35,485 nucleotides of DNA, from NCBI RefSeq assembly GCF_000379805.1, contig NZ_KB903531.1, forward strand, positions 183,188-218,672, given 5' to 3'. This DNA comes from Lewinella cohaerens DSM 23179 (GTDB lineage: Bacteria; Bacteroidota; Bacteroidia; Chitinophagales; Saprospiraceae). Of the stretch, positions 9,043-18,373 are shown piece after piece. A program made the position numbers and the translations under genes. The notes beneath the pieces are model-generated. The model was not told the DNA's origin. It saw only the letters and a list, made by a program, of their open reading frames with translations, and ran no database searches. How positions within the stretch are numbered: position 1 is the stretch's first letter; the number at the start of each line of letters is the position of its first letter.

Positions 9043-11313
9043 ATGCGAGCTCTCTTATTTGTAATGTTTATTTTTTGTAGTTGCTATTTGTCAGCAACAA
9101 CCTACTATTTGGATGCCTCTGGTGGTAACAACGGCAATGATGGTTTGAGCAGCGAGACGCCCTGGAAAGATCTTTTCAAGATTCGGGAAGTCAATAGCCC
9201 CGGCGATGTTTTTTTGCTGAAACGGGGCGAGGTTTGGACGGTGTCAAAGCTTTATCTCACCACTTCTGGGACAAGTGCGCAGCCCATTCGTTTTGGAGCC
9301 TACTACGATGGCAACCCCGGTGATCCGATGCCTATAATTACCAATATTGATGACGTTGCCAATGCTAGCGATCCAATACTATGGACAGAGACCTCTCCCA
9401 ATATCTGGACGCTCAGTACACCAGAACCACCCGGTCGCCTTTTCATTGATGGTAATGAATTTCTGAGAGCTGATTCTCTACATAAAGTAGGCGATACAGA
9501 CCTTGAGGGAGCAACGGGATACTGGTTTTACGAAGATAATCCTACGAATGTTTTACACCTCTATGCGCCGAGCAACCCGGCACTGTTGTACAGTATCATT
9601 AAAGGAAGTCTGGAATACTACGCCACGCTTATTGATCGGGCGGATTATCTGGAATTCGAAAATATTGATTTTAGAGGAGGAAGCGGTGCCTCCTTCGGCG
9701 TTATTGGCGGACAGCACATTGAGGTCAGCAATTGTATACTTGGTCATTCTAGTGGAAGTGGCGCCCTTGCTATAGAATATCATAATGGAGGATCTAGGCG
9801 GACCTGTAGCGATATATCGTTTATCGATAACTTATTTGACTCTAATTTCACCTTCATGCACGGCGTGGGCAGTGAGCGCGGTTGCGGAGATGGAGTACGA
9901 TTCCGTAACGGTGCCAGCAACTGTGTCATCAGAGATAATGTTTTCAAAAACTGGGCACATAATGCCATCGAATTGCTAGGAGATGACCCCGCTGCCGCTG
10001 GTGTGAATAACAATTTGATCCACCATAATACGATCTCCGCGCCGGATATTCCCTACGCTCATCCACTGGGTGCTGACGGGGTATATGGAAAGTGCCAGTA
10101 CAATGAGTTTTATTACAACAGTGCGACGGATTGCCGCACAGCTTGTCAAATCAATGGAAATAACAATTGGGTACATCATAATACGATCCGTGCTATGCGG
10201 CAGTCACCCGCTAAGAATGATGCAACAGCCTACGGTTTCGTTCTCGCTATTTATGGTTCGGACTTAGTTTGTGAAGATAATCGTTATGACCATAACCTTA
10301 TTTATGATACTGATGAGGCAGGTTTTCTACTTCGCAATTACGGTTATGCCCAACATGTTGCGGGGAATAGTTTACGAAATAACGTGGTTATTAACAGTGG
10401 GAAAGCGCCTTATGGCAATGGTTATCAAGAAGGGACGTCTTTAATTATTTACGATAATAATAGTAATGGGGTGAGTGGCAACACTTTTCAAAATAACGCT
10501 TTCTATAGTGATCAAATGGGAGCCGAGGCCGTCTATCTGCAATATGCAAGTAGTAATTACAATGCCGAAGATTTCAACAACCTCAACGGGCAGCAAGGAC
10601 ATACCATCAGTAGTAACCTAGACAGTGACCCATTACTAATGAACGTAAGCAATGGCGCATATCTACCAACAAATAGCTCACCGTTGATCAATGCGGCCAT
10701 CGACGTAGGTTTACCTTTTGACTTAGCTGGAAACGATCGCGTTTATGGTGCAGCGCCTGATATTGGACCTTTGGAAACCTCTGTTTTGATTCCTTTACCC
10801 GTGACCTGGGGAGCGATGAGCGTACAGCTGACAGCAGAGAAAGAAGCCTTAATCCGTTGGGAGATTGTAGCCTCAACCAACCTGCGTTCATTTGTAGTGG
10901 AAAGAAGTACTAATGCCCGCAATTGGGAAGCAGTAGAAGAGTTACCTGCCGAACACGAGGCTCGCTTTTACCACTTTCTGGATGGCGAAATAAGTACCAG
11001 CAGTTACTATCGTATTCGTCAGCTGGATTGGGGTGGGGCCTTTAGTTTTTCTGAGGTTCAGTATTTGAATTATCCGCTTGCCTCCGAGTATTCCTTGCGC
11101 AGGCTAGGCCCAAATCATTGGCAAGTACAAAATGCGGATATACACGATTGGTCATTGGTGAAATTGTTGATCTACAATGCCGCAGGTAAGCTTATTCAAT
11201 CTTTGAATGAGATGCAAGATATTAATACCAACAACCAATGGGCATCGGGAGTGTACTGGATACAAATCATTAACAACGGTAATCGTTCCACCTTGCCGCT
11301 TTCAGTAGAATAA
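9043..11313 (+). CDS. Secreted right-handed beta-helix protein with type IX secretion-like C-terminus
   Basis: Encodes 756 residues from ATG 9043. The open frame extends to a TTG at 8935, but residues after 9043 form a clean signal peptide (MRALLFVMFIFCSCYLSA). The mature start, TTYYLDASGGNNGNDG followed by PWKDL, is typical of pectate-lyase-like parallel beta-helix proteins. About residues 190-560 show repeated Asn-rich turns (VIRDNVF, LIHHNTI, WVHHNTI, SLRNNVV) that stack as helix rungs. A module at about 590-670 (ALIRWEIVASTNLRSFVVER) is common in Bacteroidota secreted proteins. The last 75 residues end in GVYWIQIINNGN and resemble a type A T9SS sorting domain. It is probably a polysaccharide-acting or adhesive surface protein. 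No catalytic residues could be assigned. Confidence 0.8.
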   Translation: MRALLFVMFIFCSCYLSATTYYLDASGGNNGNDGLSSETPWKDLFKIREVNSPGDVFLLKRGEVWTVSKLYLTTSGTSAQPIRFGAYYDGNPGDPMPIITNIDDVANASDPILWTETSPNIWTLSTPEPPGRLFIDGNEFLRADSLHKVGDTDLEGATGYWFYEDNPTNVLHLYAPSNPALLYSIIKGSLEYYATLIDRADYLEFENIDFRGGSGASFGVIGGQHIEVSNCILGHSSGSGALAIEYHNGGSRRTCSDISFIDNLFDSNFTFMHGVGSERGCGDGVRFRNGASNCVIRDNVFKNWAHNAIELLGDDPAAAGVNNNLIHHNTISAPDIPYAHPLGADGVYGKCQYNEFYYNSATDCRTACQINGNNNWVHHNTIRAMRQSPAKNDATAYGFVLAIYGSDLVCEDNRYDHNLIYDTDEAGFLLRNYGYAQHVAGNSLRNNVVINSGKAPYGNGYQEGTSLIIYDNNSNGVSGNTFQNNAFYSDQMGAEAVYLQYASSNYNAEDFNNLNGQQGHTISSNLDSDPLLMNVSNGAYLPTNSSPLINAAIDVGLPFDLAGNDRVYGAAPDIGPLETSVLIPLPVTWGAMSVQLTAEKEALIRWEIVASTNLRSFVVERSTNARNWEAVEELPAEHEARFYHFLDGEISTSSYYRIRQLDWGGAFSFSEVQYLNYPLASEYSLRRLGPNHWQVQNADIHDWSLVKLLIYNAAGKLIQSLNEMQDINTNNQWASGVYWIQIINNGNRSTLPLSVE

Positions 11314-11337
11314 AATCAGGTTTGCACCCAATAACTA

Positions 11338-13164
11338 TCACTGCCCATACAAGCTCCCACTCTTCGCAAACAACCGATCCACCTTGGCACTCACTGCCGC
11401 ATCCGTCACCAACTCCGGCGCATGGTGTGGCTTCGTACGGGCATCAATGATCAGTGGTCCGCGACAACCCCAATGTTTGAATTCCGTAAAGGCATCCACA
11501 CCGTATATATCATGACTGGGGTTCGAGCGCGTAAAGGTCACCCAAAGGAAGTTGTTGAGCGTCTCTTGCATAAAGGTCGCATCATTGCACAAGACAATCA
11601 AAGGAACGTTTTGCCACTGGTCAGCCGTCAGGTAATCGGCCAACTGCTGGGCCTGCTCGTAACTCTCTTTGCCAGTAAAATCAGGCCCTTCGATGGCCAC
11701 AATACCGGCTTGGGCCAATTGTGGATTCCTAAACCCTGCTGGTAGTGTGATTCCTGTAGGTAATTCCGTGGCCAACTCCCGTAGCTTAGGCCCACAACAC
11801 GCCATCACTACCTTGGAGCCGGCATTCCAGTCGGTACCGGAGTAATCCAAAGTATCAATGGTAGTCTTGGTTTGGAAATGCAGGTCCCGCGTCCAGTCGA
11901 TGCGTTCCAGCACATGGCGGAAGAAGCCAGAAATGTCGTGGGTCGTCACCGGCCCATCACCCGTAGCGGCAATGATGAGGTACTTGGAAAGCGAGGTCTG
12001 CCCCGAGCCGATAATACGGTTGGCTTGCGCCAAAATTTCTTCCGGTCTTCTTTCTCGAAACGGCATATAACGCTCTGAGCCTACCGCCAGTAAAAGCGGA
12101 TGTACCCCGGCAGCATCTACCGCCTTAATTTCTTTGATACCCGGAAATTCCTGCGGCGTGAGCAGCTTCACCAACTGATGGATCAGGTGCCCAAAGCTGG
12201 AATCCTCCTGCGGAGGTCGGCCCACCACCGAAAAGTGCCAGATAGCATCCTTGCGATGGTGTACTTTATGGACATCCATCACCGGAAAATCATGTTCCAG
12301 ACTGTAATACCCGAGGTGGTCACCAAAAGGCCCCTCTGGTTTCTTCTCCCCCTTACGGATAGTCCCCGTAATCACAAAATCAGCATCCCCGGAAAGGAAG
12401 TAATCGTCTTCAAAAAGATAGCGAAACCGGCGTCCGCCCAGCAACCCCGCAAAGGTCAATTCACTCAATCCTTCGGGGAGCGGCATAATAGCCGAAAAGG
12501 CATGAGACGGCGCACCACCCACAAAAATAGAGCAACGAAACGGCTCATCGCTGGCATTGTACTGCGTATGGTGAACGCCAATACCACGGTGCAACTGGTA
12601 GTGGAGCCCTATTTCTTTATTCAGCTCATAGTCATTGCCACTGAGCTGTATGCGGTACATCCCAATGTTGCTTTGCATGGCCTTTTTACTACCAGGAGGC
12701 AGTGTCAGCACTTGCGGCAAGGTCACAAAAGCCCCCCCATCCATCGGCCAACTTTTTACCAGTGGCAGTTGATCAATGGTCGTAGTGCCGTATTGAATAG
12801 GTGCTTTTCCTAACCATTTTTTCATAGGCAACGCATTCAGCGCTGTAAAAGGCGCAGAGAGGTAGCGCCCCGGTTTTTGGAGTAGCCGGGTAGGATCAGC
12901 CTTGAGTTCAATCACCTTTTGTACCCTTTCCATGGTGTGCCTAAACAACCATTCCGTACGCTCAAAGGTCCCATAAAGATTAGACAAAGCCTGAAATGGA
13001 CTGCCCTTCACCCGCTCAAAAAGAATAGCAGGCCCACCCTGGTCAAAGATACGCCGATGCACCTCCGCCATCTCCAAATTGGGGTCAACTTCTTCCTTTA
13101 CACGAACTAATTTGCCGTGTCGCTCTAAATCATTGGCGGCTTCCCGCAGGCTTTTGTAACTCAT
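11338..13164 (-). CDS. UbiD-family decarboxylase
   Basis: Encodes 608 residues, about 110 more than E. coli UbiD; this size is usual for the Bacteroidota branch. The family carries out reversible decarboxylation of aromatic or unsaturated acids using prenylated FMN made by a UbiX partner. The family motif PEGPFGDHLGYYS is present near the middle, containing the catalytic Glu and the following acidic position. ITGTIRKGE precedes it, as in other members. The N-terminus (SLREAANDLERHGKLVRV) matches the family start, so ATG 13164 is well supported. No ubiX or menaquinone gene is adjacent. A role in quinone biosynthesis is possible but not shown. It ends 24 bases from the convergent beta-helix gene. 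Confidence 0.9.
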   Translation of the reverse strand: MSYKSLREAANDLERHGKLVRVKEEVDPNLEMAEVHRRIFDQGGPAILFERVKGSPFQALSNLYGTFERTEWLFRHTMERVQKVIELKADPTRLLQKPGRYLSAPFTALNALPMKKWLGKAPIQYGTTTIDQLPLVKSWPMDGGAFVTLPQVLTLPPGSKKAMQSNIGMYRIQLSGNDYELNKEIGLHYQLHRGIGVHHTQYNASDEPFRCSIFVGGAPSHAFSAIMPLPEGLSELTFAGLLGGRRFRYLFEDDYFLSGDADFVITGTIRKGEKKPEGPFGDHLGYYSLEHDFPVMDVHKVHHRKDAIWHFSVVGRPPQEDSSFGHLIHQLVKLLTPQEFPGIKEIKAVDAAGVHPLLLAVGSERYMPFRERRPEEILAQANRIIGSGQTSLSKYLIIAATGDGPVTTHDISGFFRHVLERIDWTRDLHFQTKTTIDTLDYSGTDWNAGSKVVMACCGPKLRELATELPTGITLPAGFRNPQLAQAGIVAIEGPDFTGKESYEQAQQLADYLTADQWQNVPLIVLCNDATFMQETLNNFLWVTFTRSNPSHDIYGVDAFTEFKHWGCRGPLIIDARTKPHHAPELVTDAAVSAKVDRLFAKSGSLYGQ

Positions 13165-13591
13165 GGATGGTAATCTGAATGATCGTAAACCAAAAGAATA
13201 TACTCTAAGAAACCCTAAATATCGCTAAGGGTTTTGAAACTTTCAATGTTTTTTGAAAATGAAAATATCAGGCTACTTGGTATAACATGCTTCAGGCCAT
13301 TGCGCGACCTCATCCGAGGTCGTTTCTTGGTTTGTTTATTCTTTTCTACCAATATTCCACTTCTCCGAGGTGCTCCACGCTGCGCCTTTCTAATAGTACA
13401 GCTATTTGAGCGTAAAGATGTGCGGAGGCCCTAGCCCGTAGGGATCACTATATGGGATGGCTATGCCCAAACACCAAGTTTTAAACACTCTCAAAACAAG
13501 CCCTATAAATGACGCCAAACCTAGAAATACCACCACCCAACCCTTAAGCCTATATTTGTGGTCTAGGCATATTGAATCAAAAAACGAAACC
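13165..13591. other. Divergent intergenic region with small hairpins
   Basis: 427 bases between the ubiD-like gene and the lipoprotein gene. It holds CGACCTC-ATCC-GAGGTCG at 13305-13322 and CCCTA/TAGGG arms at 13429-13443. There is a promoter box at 13551-13558. The stretch 13300-13450 is richer in GC than its flanks and looks like a decayed intergenic repeat. I see no convincing gene in it. Confidence 0.5.
13551..13558 (+). promoter_or_regulatory. -7 promoter box (TATATTTG)
   Basis: Exact TAnnTTTG match 33 bases before ATG 13592, which supports that start over an in-frame ATG at 13457. No TTG lies at the usual -33 distance. Confidence 0.5.
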
Positions 13592-14881
13592 ATGAAACTG
13601 TCCAATAACCTGTTGCTTTACAGCTTCTCCTTGTTGCTCTTCTTAGGGCTAAGCTCCTGCGTCAAAGATGAATGTGAACGCGAGGTCACCTACCTGCAAA
13701 GTACACCCGTTTATATGACCAAGGAAGTCATACGGCAAGGTTCGCCTGTAGTAGAAGCAGCTCGTTCGCTAGAGCAGCCGGGGCAGTTTTACTACTACAA
13801 CCAGTATATCCTTATCGCCGAAAAAGGGGAAGGTATCCATATCATCGACAACCGCGATCCGCAGACGCCCAACATAGTGGCTTTTTTGAATATTCCCGGT
13901 GCGGATAATATGGCGGTTAAAGACAACATCCTTTATGTCAACAATTTCATTGACCTACTGGCTATCGACATCAGCAACATCGAAGAGGCCAGTCTGATCG
14001 GCAGGACTCAAGATATTTTCCCGCCGATCTGGGAAGATGTCAACAGCGGGCAAATACTCGTGCGTTACGATATCAATGAGGTAACAGAGAAAATGGACTG
14101 TACCAGCTTTAGCAGCTTGCGTAACTGGGGCGGTATTCTTGTGGACAATGCTACTTTTAATACTTTCGAAGCAAATAGTGTTGCTCCTGGCGGAGACTTC
14201 AGTAGCGGAGGAGTCGGAGTCGGAGGCTCTTTGGCGCGTTTTAGCATCGTTGGTGATTACCTCTATTCCGTGAGTAATACCGATTTGGATGTAATCAGCC
14301 TGCTGCAAGCCCAGCAGCCGGAGCGGGTCAACACCATCAATTTGGGCTGGGGTATTGAGACCATCTTCCCTTATCAGGACAAGTTGTTTATTGGCTCCAA
14401 CAGTGGGATGTTTATTTTTGACAACAGCAACCCCGCAGCGCCTACCCAGCTGTCGGCCTTTGCTCATGCTCGCGCTTGTGACCCCGTTTTTGTAAAAGAC
14501 AACTACGCCTACGTGACCCTCCGCGACGGAAGTCTTTGTGAAGGTTTTGTCAACCAAATGGACCTGATTGATATTTCTGACCTGACCAACCCCCGGTTGG
14601 AGAAAAGCTTCCCTATGGCTAACCCTCATGGATTGACTATTCGCGGCAACAGCCTCATCCTTTGTGAAGGCACCCACGGCTTGAAGGCTTTGGATATTAC
14701 TGATCCTAAAACCCTCGACGAACATCCCATTGATACCTATGCCAATGTACACGCCGTTGATGCCATCAGCCTACCGGGCAATGCACCCATTACGGTCGTC
14801 ATTGGAGAAGAAGGTTTTTACCAATTTCAGTTGAATCCTACTACTGGATTTGAATTACTGAGCTTAATACCGGTCAAATGA
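13592..14881 (+). CDS. LVIVD-repeat beta-propeller lipoprotein
   Basis: Encodes 429 residues from ATG 13592. The frame is open from 13457, but the lipoprotein signal starts here: a hydrophobic stretch then LGLSSC, with Cys 22 as the lipidation site. The body repeats LVIVD-type blades such as IHIIDNRDPQTPNIVAFL, LLAIDISNIEEASLIG, MFIFDNSNPAAPTQLS, MDLIDISDLTNPRLEK and LKALDITDPKT. These form a beta-propeller exposed at the outer membrane. No enzymatic residues are evident. The stop overlaps the start of the next gene by four bases (ATGA), so the two products are probably made together and may interact. Function is unknown. Confidence 0.85.
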   Translation: MKLSNNLLLYSFSLLLFLGLSSCVKDECEREVTYLQSTPVYMTKEVIRQGSPVVEAARSLEQPGQFYYYNQYILIAEKGEGIHIIDNRDPQTPNIVAFLNIPGADNMAVKDNILYVNNFIDLLAIDISNIEEASLIGRTQDIFPPIWEDVNSGQILVRYDINEVTEKMDCTSFSSLRNWGGILVDNATFNTFEANSVAPGGDFSSGGVGVGGSLARFSIVGDYLYSVSNTDLDVISLLQAQQPERVNTINLGWGIETIFPYQDKLFIGSNSGMFIFDNSNPAAPTQLSAFAHARACDPVFVKDNYAYVTLRDGSLCEGFVNQMDLIDISDLTNPRLEKSFPMANPHGLTIRGNSLILCEGTHGLKALDITDPKTLDEHPIDTYANVHAVDAISLPGNAPITVVIGEEGFYQFQLNPTTGFELLSLIPVK

Positions 14882-15636
14882 TACGCGGCATCTTTACCTG
14901 TTTTTGCTTACTGCTGGGGCTTGCCTTAGCGGGGCAAAAACAGGTTTTTATAGATCGGATACTCCTCCCCGGCGGTAATCTGCTGGAGGGGACAATCATT
15001 GATACCCCGGATACGGCCTTTGTACACCTCAGCTTGCTAGGAAGCGATAGCACCATCCTGATTCCGGTTGGGTTGATTGAAAAAATCGAGGTGGATGATA
15101 AAGGGAAACGAATGCTTGTCAATGGAAACACCATCCCTGCCCGTGGTTGGTATGGCGGCGTAAGCCTGAGCTTCCTTAGCGGGCATTCGTACCTCAGCTA
15201 CGGCGAAACCAAACGGCAGTCTTTGTCCCTAGATATGGAGGCGGGCTATTATGTCCGGCCCTGGCTGACTGTAGGTGCTGGGGTAGCCTTTGATTATTAC
15301 GATGAATTTATCATGCCAATATACGCCCAGTCCAAAGTATTATTGACACGCTGGTCAAATACCCCTTTCTTGCGCTTGCAAGTTGGAAAAGGCATCGCCG
15401 TAGAACGGATGTTCAATAGAGAAGATTTCGACAAGTCGTACGCTGGGTGGATGTGGCAACCGACATTAGGCATCCGGTTGGCCTCAAGGCGCGACCAAAA
15501 CCTATCGGCGGAACTCGGCTACAAATTCCAACGCTTTACCACCGACTACCAATACCCAGACGACTGGTGGACCATACGGGAGGTGGAGCGCATCACCTAC
15601 AAGCGGGTGGTCATGCGTATCGGATTTACTTTTTGA
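14878..15636 (+). CDS. Outer-membrane beta-barrel protein of unknown function
   Basis: Encodes 252 residues. The signal peptide is about 1-19 (MIRGIFTCFCLLLGLALAG). Residues of about 22-85 form a small beta-rich domain. From about 90 onward there are alternating amphipathic strands rich in Tyr and Trp, ending in a C-terminal Phe (VVMRIGFTF), the usual signal for outer-membrane barrel assembly. It overlaps the stop of the LVIVD lipoprotein by four bases, implying translational coupling. About 8 strands fit the length. The family was not recognised beyond the barrel pattern. Confidence 0.75.
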   Translation: MIRGIFTCFCLLLGLALAGQKQVFIDRILLPGGNLLEGTIIDTPDTAFVHLSLLGSDSTILIPVGLIEKIEVDDKGKRMLVNGNTIPARGWYGGVSLSFLSGHSYLSYGETKRQSLSLDMEAGYYVRPWLTVGAGVAFDYYDEFIMPIYAQSKVLLTRWSNTPFLRLQVGKGIAVERMFNREDFDKSYAGWMWQPTLGIRLASRRDQNLSAELGYKFQRFTTDYQYPDDWWTIREVERITYKRVVMRIGFTF

Positions 15637-15655
15637 ACACGCTTCGGCCTGTTGG

Positions 15656-15796
15656 TTATTGGCCCTGCTCCTCTTCTTGAGAGCGGTCAACTGTGGGGGC
15701 GGTGCCGATCTTGTATATCAAAAAACCAATACCCGCTACAATGTGTAGGATAACAATCGTGGCGATGACGTATAATAAGGTGTTACTTTCTCCCAT
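15656..15796 (-). CDS. 46-residue single-helix membrane protein
   Basis: This short frame starts with ATG at 15794-15796 and stops with TAA at 15656-15658. The product begins MGESNTLLYVIATIVILHIV and continues AGIGFLIYKIG. A strongly hydrophobic helix (about residues 7-29) is followed by a charged tail (DRSQEEEQ). Such composition is hard to explain by chance. It lies 75 bases downstream of the TonB receptor gene on the same strand, so it is probably the last gene of the imelysin/HTTM/TonB operon. It could be a small subunit or regulator of a membrane partner. No family is recognised and the function is unknown. Confidence 0.65.
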   Translation of the reverse strand: MGESNTLLYVIATIVILHIVAGIGFLIYKIGTAPTVDRSQEEEQGQ

Positions 15797-15871
15797 AAGG
15801 CTTTTATTTTCAACAAAGCTGGGGAAGAAAATGCCTTAACTCAGTAACTTGGATCACATGAAGTACAATTT

Positions 15872-18373
15872 CTAAAACTCCATCACCAAAGTCGCCACAT
15901 AAGCCCTCGGCGCCGAAGGGATAATTCCCGGCCCAGGGTAGCCTGTAGTACGCCGGGTAAAGTAACTGTTGTTCAGCAAGTTGTTTACGTTGGCTTCGAC
16001 TTTTAGCCATTTGCAAAAACGGTAAGACAGGCTCATGTCTACAATACTGTAGGCAGGAATAGAGCCGATGATACCGCTGAGGTTATCTTGTTTATTTTGT
16101 GGTGCATTGGTTGCATCGGTATACTGCTCAGAGAGGTAGGTGTACTGAAGAGACCCAAGTAGGTTTTTATAACCAAAACGCAGACCGGTTTTCACGTTAA
16201 TCAGTGGCATAAACTCTACTCGCTTACCCGCTACATTGGAAATTTCGGAAGCGAAATATTCGGAGTGTGTAAGGGCCAGGTTGATGAAATAGTTTAGCTG
16301 AGCTTCTGACTTATTTTCTTTAGAGAAAGTGCCCAGTAAGTTCCAGTCCATCAGTCCTTCTAAGCCAAAGATGAAAGCTTGCCCGATGTTGCCTCGCCAG
16401 CGTACCGGTGGGCCGGGTACTTGTACCGTCACTCCTTCAGCAGTAACGCGTGTACGGGGGCGCAGCACCGCCCCCAAGCGATCATCGTACAACAAACCAA
16501 AACCACCGACCTCGAAAGCTACTTTATCCAAACGTCCGCGCCAGCCAACATCCGCGGTAAAGCCGCGTTCATCGCTGATATTTGGGTCTACCTGATCGGA
16601 AGGGTTTACAACGCGGATATCAGAGAAGGTGACGGAGCGGAAATTCTGAGAAAAATTGAGGTACCATTCCGTATTGGGTTGTGGCTTGTAGCTGAGCCCT
16701 AGCCCAGCGAGGAAAATATTACGTGCAAAATCACGATTATCTTCAAAATATTGGTCGCGGATGGGATTGCCTGCCAAGTCGCGATCAATGGCCCGGAAGC
16801 CCCCTTCGCTACGAGTGTTGATATACTCATAGCGCAAGCCTGGTGTCAGAGATAGGTTTTCACGTAAGTAGAAGATATTTTCAATGAAGAACGCCAGGTT
16901 ACGGTTGGGAAAGGTGAAATCAGATTGTGCATCGTAGGTGGGAAATTGTGTCAAAGCAGACAGAAAATCCGCATCACTACCATTAGTACCTGGGCCTTGA
17001 AAGGCTTCGTTGGTGGAGTGATAGTATTTATTACCAATCAGAAAAACAGCATCCCGACTACCGATTTTATAGCGATTCAGCAAGCGGGTTTCTATGCCCC
17101 AGTTGTTGAATTCTCCAATTAGCAAATCACGCGGAGCGGAAAGGTCATCTACCTGACTCACCCGATTGGTACGGAACCCTACCGCCTTACGGCTGGCATC
17201 TAATCCAAAAAACTGAACAGAAAGATCGGTATTGACCGAAAACTTGTGATCCAGCCGCAGGGAATACAACAGCCAATCGACGGCAAACCAATTGCGGGTA
17301 CGGTTGCTAAAGGTAGGATCACGGTAAAACTGTGCATCGGTCAGGCCTCCCGCCTGATGCGCGAGGTAGTCAAGGTAGGTCACTTCTAAAGCAAGCTTGG
17401 TTTTGGGTGAAAACTGATAGCCGAGATGCGCATAAAAATTATGAGACTTGAAATCAGCGTTCTCTCTAAAGCCGTCTCCTTGCTTGTAGTTGTAAAAAGT
17501 ATAATAACTAAACTTCCCCAGGGTGCCAGACAAACTGTTGAAGGTCGTCCGCAAACCAAAGGAACCTATCGTTTGTCGGCTGGTTAGTGCTATTTTCTGG
17601 GTGGATGGTTTTTTGAAAACAAAGTTTACGAGGCCACCAAACTGGGTACCATACTGTAAAGAGGCCGCACCACGAATAATTTGAATCTCCGCCAAAGCCT
17701 CCGCTGGCGGGGTGTAATAACTCTCGGGATAGCCTAGCACATCGGCGCTGATATCGTAGCCATTTTGCCGGGTATTGAAGCTAGCGGAGCGATTGGGGTC
17801 CAGGCCGCGACCGCCGATATTGAGTTGTAGGCCAGCATCGTTGGCTTCCTGGATATTGAGTCCGCTTACCTGTCCGTAGATTTGCCGGGCGTTATTGGCT
17901 GCTGCATTAACGGTTAGCTGCTCTAGCAGAATAACTTCTGTCTTTTTGCCCGCATAAATGGCCGTCCCTTCCACGGCTCGCAAGCGCTTGAGGGCGTATA
18001 TTCGTTCTTGCTCTTCACGTACGACTACTGCCGAAAGCTGTACCTGAAGGTCTGTCAAACGGAAATCTTGCACGACATCCTGATCTTTGACGACCAGTTG
18101 CTCTTCAATGGTATTAAAACCCTCTAAAAACAGGTAAACCGTGTAGGTGTCATTCGGTAATTCAGTAACGGTAAAAGTCCCTTTTCGATCTGTAATAGCT
18201 GTCCTGCTAATACCTGAAATAAAGAGCTCTGCACCTATGATGGGTTCGTCAGTAGCCGCGTTTATTACGCGCCCACTAAAGGAGTGTTGTCCATACAAGT
18301 TTCCGGCCAGCAAGCAACAAAGAAGCAAGCCCAAAGAAAGAATATGACGAAGATTATAGTCCTTTGATTTCAT
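15872..18373 (-). CDS. FecA-like TonB-dependent receptor
   Basis: Encodes 833 residues. A signal peptide (about 1-29) is followed by a carboxypeptidase-regulatory-like domain (about 30-115; FSGRVINAATDEPIIGAELF). The plug domain (about 130-250) has LNIGGRGLDPNRSASFNTRQ and AEIQIIRGAASLQYGTQFGG, close to ferric-citrate receptors of the FecA type. A 22-strand-type barrel follows, ending in Phe (VMEF). The start overlaps the end of the HTTM gene by 20 bases, so the two are translationally coupled. Family and context (imelysin-like lipoprotein upstream) suggest uptake of iron or another metal complex. The ligand is not determined. No fecR/sigma-factor pair is nearby. Confidence 0.9.
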   Translation of the reverse strand: MKSKDYNLRHILSLGLLLCCLLAGNLYGQHSFSGRVINAATDEPIIGAELFISGISRTAITDRKGTFTVTELPNDTYTVYLFLEGFNTIEEQLVVKDQDVVQDFRLTDLQVQLSAVVVREEQERIYALKRLRAVEGTAIYAGKKTEVILLEQLTVNAAANNARQIYGQVSGLNIQEANDAGLQLNIGGRGLDPNRSASFNTRQNGYDISADVLGYPESYYTPPAEALAEIQIIRGAASLQYGTQFGGLVNFVFKKPSTQKIALTSRQTIGSFGLRTTFNSLSGTLGKFSYYTFYNYKQGDGFRENADFKSHNFYAHLGYQFSPKTKLALEVTYLDYLAHQAGGLTDAQFYRDPTFSNRTRNWFAVDWLLYSLRLDHKFSVNTDLSVQFFGLDASRKAVGFRTNRVSQVDDLSAPRDLLIGEFNNWGIETRLLNRYKIGSRDAVFLIGNKYYHSTNEAFQGPGTNGSDADFLSALTQFPTYDAQSDFTFPNRNLAFFIENIFYLRENLSLTPGLRYEYINTRSEGGFRAIDRDLAGNPIRDQYFEDNRDFARNIFLAGLGLSYKPQPNTEWYLNFSQNFRSVTFSDIRVVNPSDQVDPNISDERGFTADVGWRGRLDKVAFEVGGFGLLYDDRLGAVLRPRTRVTAEGVTVQVPGPPVRWRGNIGQAFIFGLEGLMDWNLLGTFSKENKSEAQLNYFINLALTHSEYFASEISNVAGKRVEFMPLINVKTGLRFGYKNLLGSLQYTYLSEQYTDATNAPQNKQDNLSGIIGSIPAYSIVDMSLSYRFCKWLKVEANVNNLLNNSYFTRRTTGYPGPGIIPSAPRAYVATLVMEF

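Noticed and set aside
12100-12813. 237-codon open frame opposite the ubiD-like gene
   Set aside because: Lies entirely antisense to a well-conserved gene; the product is rich in Arg, His and Pro with no fold pattern.
13234-13434. 66-codon plus-strand frame in the ubiD-lipoprotein gap
   Set aside because: Starts with TTG, runs through small hairpins and a GC-rich repeat-like patch, and the product has no coherent pattern.
13955-14752. 265-codon frame opposite the LVIVD lipoprotein gene
   Set aside because: Shadow of a clear beta-propeller coding sequence; no independent start signal or family resemblance.
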